A stretch of 61,265 nt of DNA from Candidatus Mediterraneibacter stercoripullorum (GTDB taxonomy: Bacteria; Bacillota; Clostridia; Lachnospirales; Lachnospiraceae). Under the pieces are notes generated by a model. It was not told the origin of the DNA, ran no database searches, and worked only from the letters and a program-made list of their open reading frames with translations. This document shows positions 25,837 to 35,253 of this stretch, in pieces. Position 1 is the stretch's first letter. Each line of letters starts with the position of its first letter. A program made the position numbers and the translations under genes. The stretch covers positions 1 through 61,265 of the forward strand of contig DXCZ01000104.1 of the NCBI GenBank assembly GCA_019115765.1, read 5' to 3'.

Positions 25837-26604
25837 TTACCATCCCATATCCAACAACCAGCTGCTGATCGCCCGCTCGCGCTCGCGTCTGTCGGCCTCG
25901 GGCTTTTCCTGTTCAAGATTATACTGTCCTGCAATGCAGCCGTCAACCAGATAGAGCACTCTTGAACAGGAGGCTGCGACCTTTACATCATGGGTGACGA
26001 GCAAGATCGTTGTACCGTCGCGGTTCAATCCGGCAAGTTCTCCGATCACCTCATCGGAGCTGGCCCGGTTCAGTGCGCCGGTGGGTTCATCGGCAAACAG
26101 CATCTTGGGATTGTTGATCATACTCCGGCAGATGCAGGCGCGCTGAAGCTGTCCTCCCGATACCTCGTTGATATCATTTTCGGCCGTCTCTATAATCCCC
26201 AGGCGGCGCATCAGCTGCTGTCCCCGTTTTATTTTCTCTTTCCGGTTCATCCCCGGCTTCTTTGACTGAAAGGCAGGCAGAAGGATATTATCAAGAATGC
26301 TCAGATTCTTAAGCATATACATCTGCTGAAAGATAAATCCCATATCGTCAAGCCTGATCTGTGCCAGCGTTTTCCCGTCAAGTCCGGCGATATCTCTTCC
26401 GTCGAAGATTATCTGTCCGGCACTCGGTTCATCCATACCCGACACCGTATAGAGCAGTGTGGACTTTCCTGAGCCCGACGGCCCCATAACCGCAACCATC
26501 TCGCCGCTGTGTATCGTCAGATTTATATTTTTCAGTACGTTATTCTGCCTCTTGTTGACCACATAAGTTTTACACAGGTCTCTGACCTCAAGAATGGTAT
26601 CCAT
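25837..26604 (-). CDS. ABC transporter ATP-binding protein (MacB/LolD type)
   Basis: 255 aa. Walker A GPSGSGKST, Q loop FIFQQM, signature VSGGQLQRA, Walker B MLFADEPTGALN, H loop LVTHDV. Powers the two-FtsX-domain permease encoded next to it. I start at the ATG 26604 because AGGAG is 9 nt upstream; the ATG three codons earlier overlaps the binding site. The pair resembles exporters of peptides or lipids linked to cell-envelope stress. Confidence 0.93.
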   Translation of the reverse strand: MDTILEVRDLCKTYVVNKRQNNVLKNINLTIHSGEMVAVMGPSGSGKSTLLYTVSGMDEPSAGQIIFDGRDIAGLDGKTLAQIRLDDMGFIFQQMYMLKNLSILDNILLPAFQSKKPGMNRKEKIKRGQQLMRRLGIIETAENDINEVSGGQLQRACICRSMINNPKMLFADEPTGALNRASSDEVIGELAGLNRDGTTILLVTHDVKVAASCSRVLYLVDGCIAGQYNLEQEKPEADRRERERAISSWLLDMGW

Positions 26605-26623
26605 ATTTTTCATCTCCTCATTT

Positions 26624-28987
26624 TTATATATTATTGATTTCCCGTGCTTTTATTTTCGTAATCTGTAATGCAGAGAACAGGGCAAATACGGTAGTAACCG
26701 CCAGTACCGTCAGTGGATATACACAGTATGACATCATCGGGTCGATCACGATCGTGATCCTGGAAGTGCCCATAATCCCAAAAACCGGGCTCAGGATCCA
26801 GTCCGACAGCGGCAGTGTGAGCACAGATCCCAATATGGTCGAAATGATCAGAACCAGAGAAATCCTGAGCCCCTGCCAGAGGATCAGCGTTCCGTCCGGA
26901 AATCCCATACTCTTCAGCAATGCGATATCGCTCCGCTCACGGCTGATAAATGACCGTACCATCAGCACTGCGATCAGCGCGTTCACTGCCAGGACAATAG
27001 CCAGTATCACCCTGCTCACCGAATCCAGGATGTCGGACACCCCTATGGTATCATCTGCAAATTCCTCGCAGCTCATAACCTCATATTCAGGAAACAGCTC
27101 CCGGATCTCAGCTAATTTCTGCTCTGTTTCTCCTGCATCCGTATCTTCTTCCAAAGCAAACTGTATTCCCATTGCCCCGCTCTTCTCTGTGTAATCCAGC
27201 ACTGCATTTTCAGAAAATCTGACTCCCTCTCCCATATTTGTCAGAGACTCGTATAGGGCAGTGATCATAAACTCTCTGTTCTCACCGTCTATCATGATAT
27301 TCACTGTATCTCCGATATGCGCGCCCAGTTTTTCTGCAACCATGTATGTGACCGCAATCTCATTTGCAAGTTCGGGAGCGGCTCCGCTGAAGTAAAGGTA
27401 CTCTGCCGTATCCGTATGCAGCCCCTGTACGGCTATAGAGGATGCCATATTATCTCCAAAGCTCAGCGTATATCGGAAGAGCACCTCTCTGAATGCCCGC
27501 GCATCAATTCCCCCATCCTTTAACTTTGCTTCTATATCATCCAGTTCCTGCTCGAGTTCCTTCTTTGTCTGGCTGATAAGCGCCGGATCTTCTCTGATCA
27601 TTGCGCCGTCGCACTTCGCCATGTTCATCAACAGGATCATCTCATCGCTTCTAAGTGTAGATACTGCGCTCAACGGAATATTGATCATAAGGATACCAAG
27701 GGTAAATATGAGGATCATCATAGTAAATTTCTTTACTTCGCTCAAGATATCGTTCAGCGCCATAAAAAACGGAAGCGGCATGGCGCCTGTACCGCCGAGA
27801 GTTATCGGACTGCTGCGGCTGAAACTTTCTCCTTCAGCTCCTGCACGCATTGCCGTCACAGGAGAGATTCTGTTCACTCTGCCGGTGCAGATACAGCCGA
27901 ACAGGAGCACAACAGCAAGTACTGCCAGCACCGGAAATATCTGCAGAAGTATTGAATCGCTTTCCTCCAGCATGATCCTGCGTGACGCTCCCGCCATCAT
28001 GACATTCTCAAGCAGAAGGCCAACTCCCATACCTGCCGCACTACCGGCCAGAGTCAGGACAATATACTTGGAAAGATACAGAAGCCTGATACTTCCGTTT
28101 CTTATTCCAAGCGCCTTTAAGATCCCGATTTCCCGATATTCCTGCTCCATTGTAAAAGACACAGTAAATCTCAACACCACCAGTGCAATAATAATAAGTA
28201 CAATACTGACCACCACAAAAATGACGGCGATGATCATGTCCATAACATAGGTCATGCCCAATGTATCTCTGTTAAAGCTGGTCAGAGTTACGATCCCGGA
28301 AGCATAGAATTCATTAACAAACTTCTGCTCATCCCCCATATCTATCATATAAAAAATATATTCCTCCATCCCCGCGTCTAAGGCCGCATCCCGGAGAATA
28401 TCATAGTCTTCCGTACTCATAAGTATCCGCTTCATACTGATAAACTCCCCTCCCATCACAGCGTCCATCATCTCTCCTGCAACAGTAAATGCACGGGAAG
28501 TATCGCCGATGGTCACAGTGATCCGATCTCCTTCCTGCAGACCTGCTCCTTCCATCAGAGAATACGGAAGATAACATTCGCCCTGCTCCACCTGTACAAT
28601 CTCCTGCTTATCTGCATCGAAATATTTCTGTCCATCCGTCTCCGGAGCAGTGACACAAATGGTAAAGCTATAGTTAATCTCCTCCCCGCCGCTGAGTGTC
28701 ACATAATCTTTACTGGTCAGCAGATTACTGCCCGATTGTGAATATGAGCGGATACTATCACTGTCTTCTAAAAATTCCTCCAGCTCATCAACCTCTCCGC
28801 TGCCGACAGAGATCATGTAATCTCCTACCCCTGCTTTATCAAAATACCCTTCAAGTCCGCCCGTCGTCGCAATCAGACTCCGTGTACTCGAGCCAATAAA
28901 CGCCGTGGCAAGCATTACAAATGCAGCGAAAATAAAATTCATTGCACGTTTTCTTCTTAAATCCTTTTTTAATATTGCCAGATACAT
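26624..28987 (-). CDS. ABC transporter permease with two FtsX domains
   Basis: 787 aa. One N-terminal membrane helix, a large extracytoplasmic domain (about 45-235), three helices (about 250-380), a cytoplasmic stretch, another helix (about 425-450), a second extracytoplasmic domain (about 460-650) and three C-terminal helices. The layout matches MacB-like or BceB-like exporters that handle peptides or lipoproteins. The start at 28987 uses AAAGG 10 nt upstream. First gene of the four-gene operon with the ATPase, response regulator and kinase. A TATACT at about 29014-29019 could be its -10. Confidence 0.85.
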   Translation of the reverse strand: MYLAILKKDLRRKRAMNFIFAAFVMLATAFIGSSTRSLIATTGGLEGYFDKAGVGDYMISVGSGEVDELEEFLEDSDSIRSYSQSGSNLLTSKDYVTLSGGEEINYSFTICVTAPETDGQKYFDADKQEIVQVEQGECYLPYSLMEGAGLQEGDRITVTIGDTSRAFTVAGEMMDAVMGGEFISMKRILMSTEDYDILRDAALDAGMEEYIFYMIDMGDEQKFVNEFYASGIVTLTSFNRDTLGMTYVMDMIIAVIFVVVSIVLIIIALVVLRFTVSFTMEQEYREIGILKALGIRNGSIRLLYLSKYIVLTLAGSAAGMGVGLLLENVMMAGASRRIMLEESDSILLQIFPVLAVLAVVLLFGCICTGRVNRISPVTAMRAGAEGESFSRSSPITLGGTGAMPLPFFMALNDILSEVKKFTMMILIFTLGILMINIPLSAVSTLRSDEMILLMNMAKCDGAMIREDPALISQTKKELEQELDDIEAKLKDGGIDARAFREVLFRYTLSFGDNMASSIAVQGLHTDTAEYLYFSGAAPELANEIAVTYMVAEKLGAHIGDTVNIMIDGENREFMITALYESLTNMGEGVRFSENAVLDYTEKSGAMGIQFALEEDTDAGETEQKLAEIRELFPEYEVMSCEEFADDTIGVSDILDSVSRVILAIVLAVNALIAVLMVRSFISRERSDIALLKSMGFPDGTLILWQGLRISLVLIISTILGSVLTLPLSDWILSPVFGIMGTSRITIVIDPMMSYCVYPLTVLAVTTVFALFSALQITKIKAREINNI

Positions 28988-29132
28988 CCGTCTTCTGCCT
29001 TTCATCTTTGATGAGTCAAGTATAACGGATAAATTGTGAAATAATCCTTAACTGAATAATCATTTTAAAAACAGATTAGAAAAAAATTTAATGATAAGCA
29101 TTTTATGATGTTGGGGTCAAAAGCCCCCAACC

Positions 29133-29387
29133 ATGATGCCTATTAAAGAGCTACGCAATACAACTGAGATTTCCAATATTGCACACAAGGAGCAGGAGCC
29201 TATTTTTATTACCAAAAATGGGTATAGCGACTTAGTTGTAATGAGCAGCGAATTATATGATAAATTCGCAAGAATAAATCGTATTGATCAGGCAATCTTC
29301 GAATCTGAACAAGAAATTGCTAACGGAGCAGAAGCAGTTGACGCAGAAATAGTTTTTGCAGAATTGGAGAAAAAACATTTTGGATAA
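29133..29387 (+). CDS. Antitoxin, Phd/YefM family
   Basis: 84 aa with the Phd/YefM N-terminal DNA-binding fold: PIKELRNTTEIS, EPIFITKNGYSDLVVMS. The C-terminal helix binds the toxin. No Shine-Dalgarno precedes the ATGATG, and the usual few residues before MPIKEL are missing, so the 5' end may have been damaged. The 3' end overlaps the toxin start. Its partner is broken, so it may be a leftover antitoxin that can still neutralise homologous toxins. Confidence 0.75.
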   Translation: MMPIKELRNTTEISNIAHKEQEPIFITKNGYSDLVVMSSELYDKFARINRIDQAIFESEQEIANGAEAVDAEIVFAELEKKHFG

Positions 29388-29596
29388 ATACAAGGTAAAA
29401 GTCAACCCCAGCGCTGTCCGCGAATTAGATCAAATTTACGAATATATCGCAAATGAGAAATTTGCTCCTGAAAATGCCAGAGAACAGGTTGACCGAATCA
29501 AGAAGGCTGTTTTAAGCCTGGATACATTTCCACATTGATGAGCCACACAAAATAGTTTATGTGGTAACAATACAATATCAAGGACGTAATCTATAA
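29380..29596 (+). pseudogene. RelE/ParE-family toxin, internally deleted and frameshifted
   Basis: Starts TTG at 29380, overlapping the antitoxin stop. The first 50 residues (KVKVNPSAVRELDQIYEYIANEKF...AVLSLDTFP) match ParE/RelE-type toxins. The frame then stops at 29538. A second frame (from about 29538) gives IDEPHKIVYVVTIQYQGRNL and stop, which is the normal C-terminus of this family. About 30 middle residues, including the core strands that carry conserved basic residues, are missing. The deletion joins the two parts out of frame, so the toxin should be inactive. Confidence 0.75.
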
Positions 29597-29646
29597 GAAA
29601 GGCAGAGGAACTATCTATTTCCCGACAGTTCCTCTGCCTTTCTTAT
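29593..29646. terminator. Strong terminator between toxin remnant and metal ATPase gene
   Basis: Twenty-base-pair perfect inverted repeat (29593-29612 and 29627-29646) between convergent genes, overlapping the stop codons of both. Confidence 0.75.
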
Positions 29647-31526
29647 AATTTTTTCACAAACAGCGCCCGGATGGCATTCAGCACTGCGATGATCATCACT
29701 CCCACATCTGCGAAGATGGCGAGCCACATATTGGCGATACCTACCGCTCCCAGCACCAGGCAGATCAGCTTGACGCCGATAGCAAACCAGATATTTTCAT
29801 ACACGATACGCAGACATTTTCTGGATATCTTAATGGCTTTTGCGATTTTTAAAGGATCGTCATCCATAAGCACAATATCTGCCGCTTCTATGGCAGCGTC
29901 TGATCCCATAGCGCCCATGGCGATTCCGATATCTGCCCGTGAGAGAACCGGCGCATCATTGATGCCGTCTCCTACGAATGCCAGTTTTCCTTTCCCTGTA
30001 TTCTTTTTCAGCAGTTCTTCCACTTCGGATACTTTATCAGCAGGGAGAAGTTCTGCATGTACTTCATCAATGCCAAGGTCTGCTGCTACATGTTCGGCTA
30101 CCTTTCTGGAATCGCCGGTGAGCATGACTGTCCTTTCCACGCCCGCCCTCTTTAATGCCTGTATTGCTTCTTTTGCATGAGGTTTCTCTATATCTGAGAT
30201 CACAATATGTCCGGCATAGATCCCGTCTACCGCCATATGAATGATCGTACCCGCCTGATGGCAGTCAATCCATTTGATGCCAAGTCTGTCCATGAGTTTT
30301 GAATTTCCTGCCGCAACGTTAACGCCGTCTACCTTTGCCATCACGCCATTGCCGCTGATTTCCTGAATATCTGTCACACGGCTCCGGTCGATTTCTTTTC
30401 CGTACGCTCTCTGCAGACTCTTGCTGATCGGATGGGAGGATGCGCTCTCAGCCAGCGCAGCGTATTCCAGCAGCTTCTCTCTGTTCATCTCGTTATGATG
30501 TACCTCGTTTACCTCAAACACCCCCTGTGTCAGAGTACCTGTCTTATCAAATACGACACATTTTGTCTGAGATAATGTTTCCAGATAATTGGAGCCTTTC
30601 ACAAGTACGCCCGCATTGCTTGCTCCTCCGATACCGGCGAAGAAACTTAATGGTATACTGATTACCAGCGCGCAGGGGCAGCTGATGACAAGGAATGTCA
30701 GTGCCCGGTAGATCCACGTGCCCCATTCTGCCGGGATTCCCATACCAAACATCCGGACAAGAGGCGGAAGAATTGCAAGTGCGATGGCGCTGTAAACTAC
30801 TGCCGGGGTATAGACCCGTGCAAATTTAGTAATGAAGTCTTCGGATTTTGATTTTCTGGAGCTTGCGTTTTCCACCAGATCCAGAATCTTCGACACGGTA
30901 GATTCCCCGAACTCTTTGGTCGTCTTTATCTTCAGCACACCCGTCATATTGATGCAGCCGCTGATGATCTCGTCGCCCTCCTGCGCATCCCTTGGCAGGC
31001 TTTCTCCTGTCAAGGCGCTTGTGTTGAGGGTGGATGTTCCCTCTATGACAATACCGTCGATGGGAACCTTCTCCCCCGGCTGTATCAGGATCACAGAGCC
31101 GATCTCTACCTCATCAGGATCCACCTGTTCCAGTTTTCCGTCCTTTTCTATATTCGCGTAATCCGGACGGATATCCATCAGTTCGCTGATATTTCTACGG
31201 CTCTTTCCCACCGCATAGCTCTGGAACCACTCTCCGATCTGGTAAAACAGCATAACCGCGATAGCCTCCGTGTAATCTCCACTGTCATAAAGAGCGATAG
31301 CAATAGCTCCAATAGTGGCAATCGCCATCAGCAGGCTCTCATCAAACGGCTGCCTGTTCTTTATGCCTTTAAAGGCTTTGATCAGAATATCATACCCGAT
31401 CACGAAGTAAGGCACGAGGTAACAGACAAACCTCAGCGCTCCCGTCACCGGGACAAAATTCAGCAAGATCAGCAACGCCGCTGCGATGAGGATCCTTGCC
31501 AGCATTTTTTTCTGTTTTTTGCTCAT
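29643..31526 (-). CDS. P1B-type metal-transporting ATPase (Zn/Cd/Pb type)
   Basis: 627 aa. Membrane pair at 9-50, then helices to about 110, actuator domain with TGES, the metal-translocating SCPCALVISIP (CPC), phosphorylation motif DKTGTLT, HP locus SHPIS, and GDGINDAP hinge. The final helices include IGVKLICLVLG, whose Lys is typical of ZntA/CadA. It should export Zn, Cd or Pb from the cytoplasm. It lacks the usual N-terminal HMA domain; a separate HMA protein is encoded 147 bp upstream. Divergently placed ArsR regulator probably controls it. Confidence 0.92.
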   Translation of the reverse strand: MSKKQKKMLARILIAAALLILLNFVPVTGALRFVCYLVPYFVIGYDILIKAFKGIKNRQPFDESLLMAIATIGAIAIALYDSGDYTEAIAVMLFYQIGEWFQSYAVGKSRRNISELMDIRPDYANIEKDGKLEQVDPDEVEIGSVILIQPGEKVPIDGIVIEGTSTLNTSALTGESLPRDAQEGDEIISGCINMTGVLKIKTTKEFGESTVSKILDLVENASSRKSKSEDFITKFARVYTPAVVYSAIALAILPPLVRMFGMGIPAEWGTWIYRALTFLVISCPCALVISIPLSFFAGIGGASNAGVLVKGSNYLETLSQTKCVVFDKTGTLTQGVFEVNEVHHNEMNREKLLEYAALAESASSHPISKSLQRAYGKEIDRSRVTDIQEISGNGVMAKVDGVNVAAGNSKLMDRLGIKWIDCHQAGTIIHMAVDGIYAGHIVISDIEKPHAKEAIQALKRAGVERTVMLTGDSRKVAEHVAADLGIDEVHAELLPADKVSEVEELLKKNTGKGKLAFVGDGINDAPVLSRADIGIAMGAMGSDAAIEAADIVLMDDDPLKIAKAIKISRKCLRIVYENIWFAIGVKLICLVLGAVGIANMWLAIFADVGVMIIAVLNAIRALFVKKL

Positions 31527-31672
31527 ATAGTCTCCCCGCTTTCATGATAAAATCAATCCGCTCTTTTAATTAAACATATACTTAATCTTTTATTCATTCA
31601 GCATATTTACTCCCGGGGTCCGTTTTCGATCCCCGGGAATATCTTTGACCTTTTGACGCTTGTATCATTTTA

Positions 31673-31891
31673 TCAGATAAAGATCTCACAGTCATCCTCC
31701 ACTTTTTTACAGTTTTTCAAGACTTCTTTCATAACTGTTTTCGGATCGTGGCCTTCTTCAAACTCTACATTCATCTTAAGTGTCATGAAATTGACAACAG
31801 CGTCCTTGACTCCGGCAGTATTCTTGGCTGCCTGCTCCATTTTATTTGCACAGTTTGCACAATCAACATCGATCTTATAACTCTTTTTCAT
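31673..31891 (-). CDS. Stand-alone heavy-metal-associated (HMA) domain protein
   Basis: 72 aa. Metal-binding motif DCANCANKMEQ (C-x-x-C) at residues 8-17 and a beta-alpha-beta-beta-alpha-beta fold pattern. It ends with an acidic EDDCEIF tail containing another Cys. Probably acts as the metal chaperone or detached N-terminal domain for the following ATPase. Start chosen at MKKSYKIDV after AAGGAG; the longer frame to 31951 has no ribosome binding site. Confidence 0.9.
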   Translation of the reverse strand: MKKSYKIDVDCANCANKMEQAAKNTAGVKDAVVNFMTLKMNVEFEEGHDPKTVMKEVLKNCKKVEDDCEIFI

Positions 31892-31994
31892 ATCTGACGA
31901 TCTCCTTATATATTTTAATGTTTGTGGCAAAAGGTATTTTCCCAATGACACTGCGGATCGCTCCGCATTTCATGATTAAATAATTATTTAATTG

Positions 31995-32031
31995 TTGACT
32001 ACAATGTACCCTACATTTTATAATTAGTCAA
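31995..32031. promoter_or_regulatory. Divergent promoter/operator region of the metal-efflux cluster
   Basis: Plus strand: TTGACT (31995-32000), 18-nt spacer, TATAAT (32019-32024), driving the ArsR gene. The spacer holds a perfect dyad AATGTA-CCC-TACATT (32003-32017), a good candidate ArsR-family operator. On the minus strand TTGACT (32026-32031) with a 17-nt spacer and TACATT overlaps the same dyad, so one repressor dimer could silence both directions. The minus promoter is weaker and inferred. Confidence 0.65.
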
Positions 32032-32158
32032 GAGATATGCAGGCGGTTCTGCCGTTTGGGCGAAAATAATTTCCGATTGGGACAACAGACCGTCTATTAA
32101 GCAGCATACAGCCTGTATTTCAACTAAACAGGACAAAAATATAAGGAAGGAAATCACT

Positions 32159-32572
32159 ATGAAAGAGACAAATCTGCCCCATGACCACGGTCATGATAAA
32201 GAGGAAAATATACGAAGACATATGCCCGGTGAGAATGAGATTGCCGGCGTCTCTGAGGCCATGAAGCAGCTGGGGGATCCTAGCCGGCTGCGCATTTTCT
32301 GGCTGCTCTGCCACTGCGAGGAATGCGTCCTTAATATCGCAGCGCTGGTCAATATGAGCAGTCCCGCAGTCTCCCATCACCTCCGTCTGCTGAAGAGCAG
32401 CGGACTGATCGTGAGCCGCAGAGAAGGGAAAGAGATGTACTACCGGACAGCAGATACAGAGCTTGCCCAGATGCTCCACCACATGATCGAAAAACTGGGA
32501 AAGATCACCTGTCCGGAAGGCTCAGATGATGGCCAGGACGAATCTGATGAAAGCCAAAGTGACGAGAAATAA
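32159..32572 (+). CDS. ArsR/SmtB-family metal-sensing repressor (CadC/CzrA-like)
   Basis: 137 aa winged-helix repressor: GDPSRLRIFWLLC, then LNIAALVNMSSPAVSHHLRLLKSSGLIVSRREGKEMYY. Metal-site candidates are a His-rich N-terminus (PHDHGHDK at 7-14) and C51-x-C53-x-x-C56 in the helix where CadC has CVC. The acidic tail (118-137) is unusual. It should release DNA on binding Zn, Cd or Pb and derepress the divergent HMA-ATPase genes. AAGGAAGG precedes the start. Confidence 0.9.
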   Translation: MKETNLPHDHGHDKEENIRRHMPGENEIAGVSEAMKQLGDPSRLRIFWLLCHCEECVLNIAALVNMSSPAVSHHLRLLKSSGLIVSRREGKEMYYRTADTELAQMLHHMIEKLGKITCPEGSDDGQDESDESQSDEK

Positions 32573-32620
32573 TTGTTCGAATAATTTTTTCAGGAAATTC
32601 TTACTTGAGGGAGATTATTT

Positions 32621-33655
32621 ATGGAGAAAGATTTCATTTATCAGATAAAAGATAAACTGTCAGACATACCGGACGGAACCTGTATCAGCATCAGACATCC
32701 TCTGAGCGGCTCTTCTGTGCCCGTGACAGTTACTGAGACCGCCGTTTCCTCCGGTGTACGGCTGAGAACGGAGAGCTATGAGCTGTACCCGGGCATTGAG
32801 CTGTCCTATCACGACTACCTGGGCGACCGTTTCCACTTCTGCCACAGCCACTCTGTATCCGTTCTCTCCATCGATCACTGCCGCTACGGCCGGATCGGCT
32901 GGGAGATGCAAGGCGGTCTCAGCCTGTATTTCGGAAGCGGAGATCTTTCTTTTCACCTCACTGACAAATGCTCAGATTCGGAAATTTCTCTGCCGCTTGG
33001 ATGTTACGAAGGACTGACCGTATCGTTGGATCTGGATATTCTGAAGGAGAAGAAGCCGGAGCTGCTGAGCGAGGCCGGTGTAGACATCTGCCGTCTCTGC
33101 CGGAAGTTCTGCGGCGACAGAGAGACTGCCGCTCTGCCGGCAAACAGCCGGATCGCGCACATTTTCTCTGAGGTATATGATCTGCCGGAGCAGATGAAAC
33201 TGCCCTATCTGAAGCTGAAATGCCAGGAGCTGCTGTTCTTTCTGAATATGACAGAGCCATCGGAGACACAGATCCTGGACGCTCACTACTCCGGGCAGGT
33301 AGAGATCATACGGCAGATCCACGATATCATGCTGGCTCAGCCTGAGAGACGATATACGATCGACGAGCTGTCCAGACAGTATCTGATCAACACTGCCGCC
33401 CTGAAGAAAGTTTTCAAATCTGTCTATGGTATGCCCATTGCTTCATACATGAAACAGTACCGTATCAGGCAGGCGGCCCAACTGCTCCTGGAAACAGATG
33501 AAAGTATCTCCTCCATTGCCCGCACTGTGGGATATGAAAGCCAGAGTAAGTTCTCCGCGGCTTTTAAGGATATAATGAAAATACTGCCTACGGATTACCG
33601 CAGGCAGTATCAAGATCAACTGTCATCTTCGCCGTCTCGTGCGCCTTCTTCCTGA
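32621..33655 (+). CDS. AraC-family transcriptional regulator
   Basis: 344 aa. The C-terminal AraC DNA-binding domain (about 235-330) has two helix-turn-helix units: IDELSRQYLINTAALKKVFKSVYG and ISSIARTVGYESQSKFSAAFK. The N-terminal half (1-210) has no recognised domain but resembles the ligand domains of AraC regulators seen next to efflux or siderophore genes. It lies 48 bp after the ArsR gene, probably in the same transcript. Its last 33 bp overlap the end of the convergent carboxypeptidase gene. Confidence 0.87.
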   Translation: MEKDFIYQIKDKLSDIPDGTCISIRHPLSGSSVPVTVTETAVSSGVRLRTESYELYPGIELSYHDYLGDRFHFCHSHSVSVLSIDHCRYGRIGWEMQGGLSLYFGSGDLSFHLTDKCSDSEISLPLGCYEGLTVSLDLDILKEKKPELLSEAGVDICRLCRKFCGDRETAALPANSRIAHIFSEVYDLPEQMKLPYLKLKCQELLFFLNMTEPSETQILDAHYSGQVEIIRQIHDIMLAQPERRYTIDELSRQYLINTAALKKVFKSVYGMPIASYMKQYRIRQAAQLLLETDESISSIARTVGYESQSKFSAAFKDIMKILPTDYRRQYQDQLSSSPSRAPSS

Positions 33656-35107
33656 AGCCGCTGCTCTCTGTATTCTCTGTCTGTTCAGGCGGCGCATGCG
33701 CCGTCTCCGTATCTGTCTGACTTTCAGCACTGTAACGATGAAAAGCACTACCAGCATCAAGCCCACCAGAACTGCACCGCCAGCCATAACCATACGTTCT
33801 ATGGAAAGCCCGGCGTCATCAGCCTGATCTCCGGCGCTTTCCCCCTGCTCTGTTCTCCCTGTATCCTCTGCGGACTGTCCGGATGCGCCGTTAAGACTCT
33901 GAATGTAGTCAGAAGTCAGTGTCACATCAGCGCTGCCCACAGCCTGACCTTCATAAGTGTAGGAGATAACGGCTGTTCCGGCTGCCGCATCTTCATCTGT
34001 GATTTCCTGATCAAGATCTGTGAACTCAACGCCGTCCGGAAGCAGGACATAGGCGTCAGGATCTGTAAACGACTGGACATTCTCCGGTTTGTCCTGTCCG
34101 CCCAGCTTAATTTTGGAAAAGTTGTTGAAAACATATTCAAACATGGCCTTTGTGTCTACATAGGCATCCTCTCCAAAATCATAGAGAACAACTGCCGCCA
34201 GCTGCAGCTCTCCATTATCAGCCATGGTAACCAGTGTTGTTCTTGCATTATCCGTATAACCTGTTTTTCCGCCTGTAGTATATTCATAATAATTCTTGTT
34301 TCCGCTCCAGAGCATCTTGTGCTTCTGCTGGAAGGTACGGCTTTCATTTACCAGATTGGTAGGTGGTATTGTATAACTCAGAGTCTGGCTGATCCGACGG
34401 AATTCATCATACTGATAAACTGCTGATGCGATCAACGCCATGTCATGAGCTGTCGTATAGTGATCTTCTTCATGGAGGCCGTTTGCATTCGTCCAGTGAG
34501 ATCCGGTACAGCCCAGCTCCTCTGCCCTCTCATTCATCTTCTGTATAAATGTATCATAATTACCGCCCATCTTCGCTCCCACGCTCTCTGCTATTGCGTG
34601 AGCAACTTCGTTGGCCGAGGCAAGCAGCAGGGCATGCAGTGCATCATCCATACTGATGATCTCCCCGGGTGTCATACCGATATGGGAATCACCGGGGCTG
34701 AGACAGGCAATACTGTCATTTGTAATCTCCACTTCATCCGTCAGCTCAGAATTCTCCAGGGCAACAAGAGCTGTAAGAAGCTTCGTGATACTTGCCGGAT
34801 ACCGTTTTTCATCGATATTTTTGCCAAATGGAACAGCACCGCTGTTCATATCCATGACAATGGCCGCTGAACCGTAGACGCCGGGTCCCTCAGGCCATCC
34901 TGCCAGGCTGTTGGTATCTACAGGCATGGCATACCCCGCCTGCCGCTCCTCCTCCCGGGTCATGGGCTGTGCATTCTGCGTTTCCCCATCCGCTTCCTGC
35001 TGTGCTGTCCCGTTCTGTCCCTCTTCGGCCATAACGGCTGACGCCTGCCCCATAACAATAAATGCTGACAGGCAGATTGACAGCATCCGTTTTATAAACT
35101 TTTCCAT
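33623..35107 (-). CDS. Serine-type D-alanyl-D-alanine carboxypeptidase (PBP5/DacA family)
   Basis: 494 aa. Signal peptide (about 1-28), then the penicillin-binding fold with SITK (Ser-x-x-Lys), SAN (Ser-x-Asn) and KTG triads. It trims the terminal D-Ala from peptidoglycan pentapeptides outside the cell. The C-terminus has a membrane helix (about 435-460) and a very basic tail (RRRRMRR ... RRTRRRR), rather than an amphipathic helix as in E. coli PBP5. Start at ATG 35107 after GGAG; the track extends to a TTG. In sporulating relatives this family includes DacF and DacB. Confidence 0.9.
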   Translation of the reverse strand: MEKFIKRMLSICLSAFIVMGQASAVMAEEGQNGTAQQEADGETQNAQPMTREEERQAGYAMPVDTNSLAGWPEGPGVYGSAAIVMDMNSGAVPFGKNIDEKRYPASITKLLTALVALENSELTDEVEITNDSIACLSPGDSHIGMTPGEIISMDDALHALLLASANEVAHAIAESVGAKMGGNYDTFIQKMNERAEELGCTGSHWTNANGLHEEDHYTTAHDMALIASAVYQYDEFRRISQTLSYTIPPTNLVNESRTFQQKHKMLWSGNKNYYEYTTGGKTGYTDNARTTLVTMADNGELQLAAVVLYDFGEDAYVDTKAMFEYVFNNFSKIKLGGQDKPENVQSFTDPDAYVLLPDGVEFTDLDQEITDEDAAAGTAVISYTYEGQAVGSADVTLTSDYIQSLNGASGQSAEDTGRTEQGESAGDQADDAGLSIERMVMAGGAVLVGLMLVVLFIVTVLKVRQIRRRRMRRLNRQRIQRAAASGRRRTRRRR

Positions 35108-35171
35108 CTCAGTCTCCAAAATCTTTTTTTCTCATTATAATGACTATGACAGAAGTTGACAAGAGCGAAAA

Positions 35172-35209
35172 CAGCAGTACGTTTCCCTTTTTAGAAAACC
35201 ATACTGCTG
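35172..35209 (-). terminator. Terminator after scrB
   Basis: Eight-base-pair stem CAGCAGTA/TACTGCTG (35172-35179, 35202-35209) followed by TTTT on the minus strand, between scrB and the carboxypeptidase gene. Confidence 0.6.
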
Positions 35210-35253
35210 CTTTTTTATGATGATCATATTTAAGAGCCTGATACAGAGAACAA

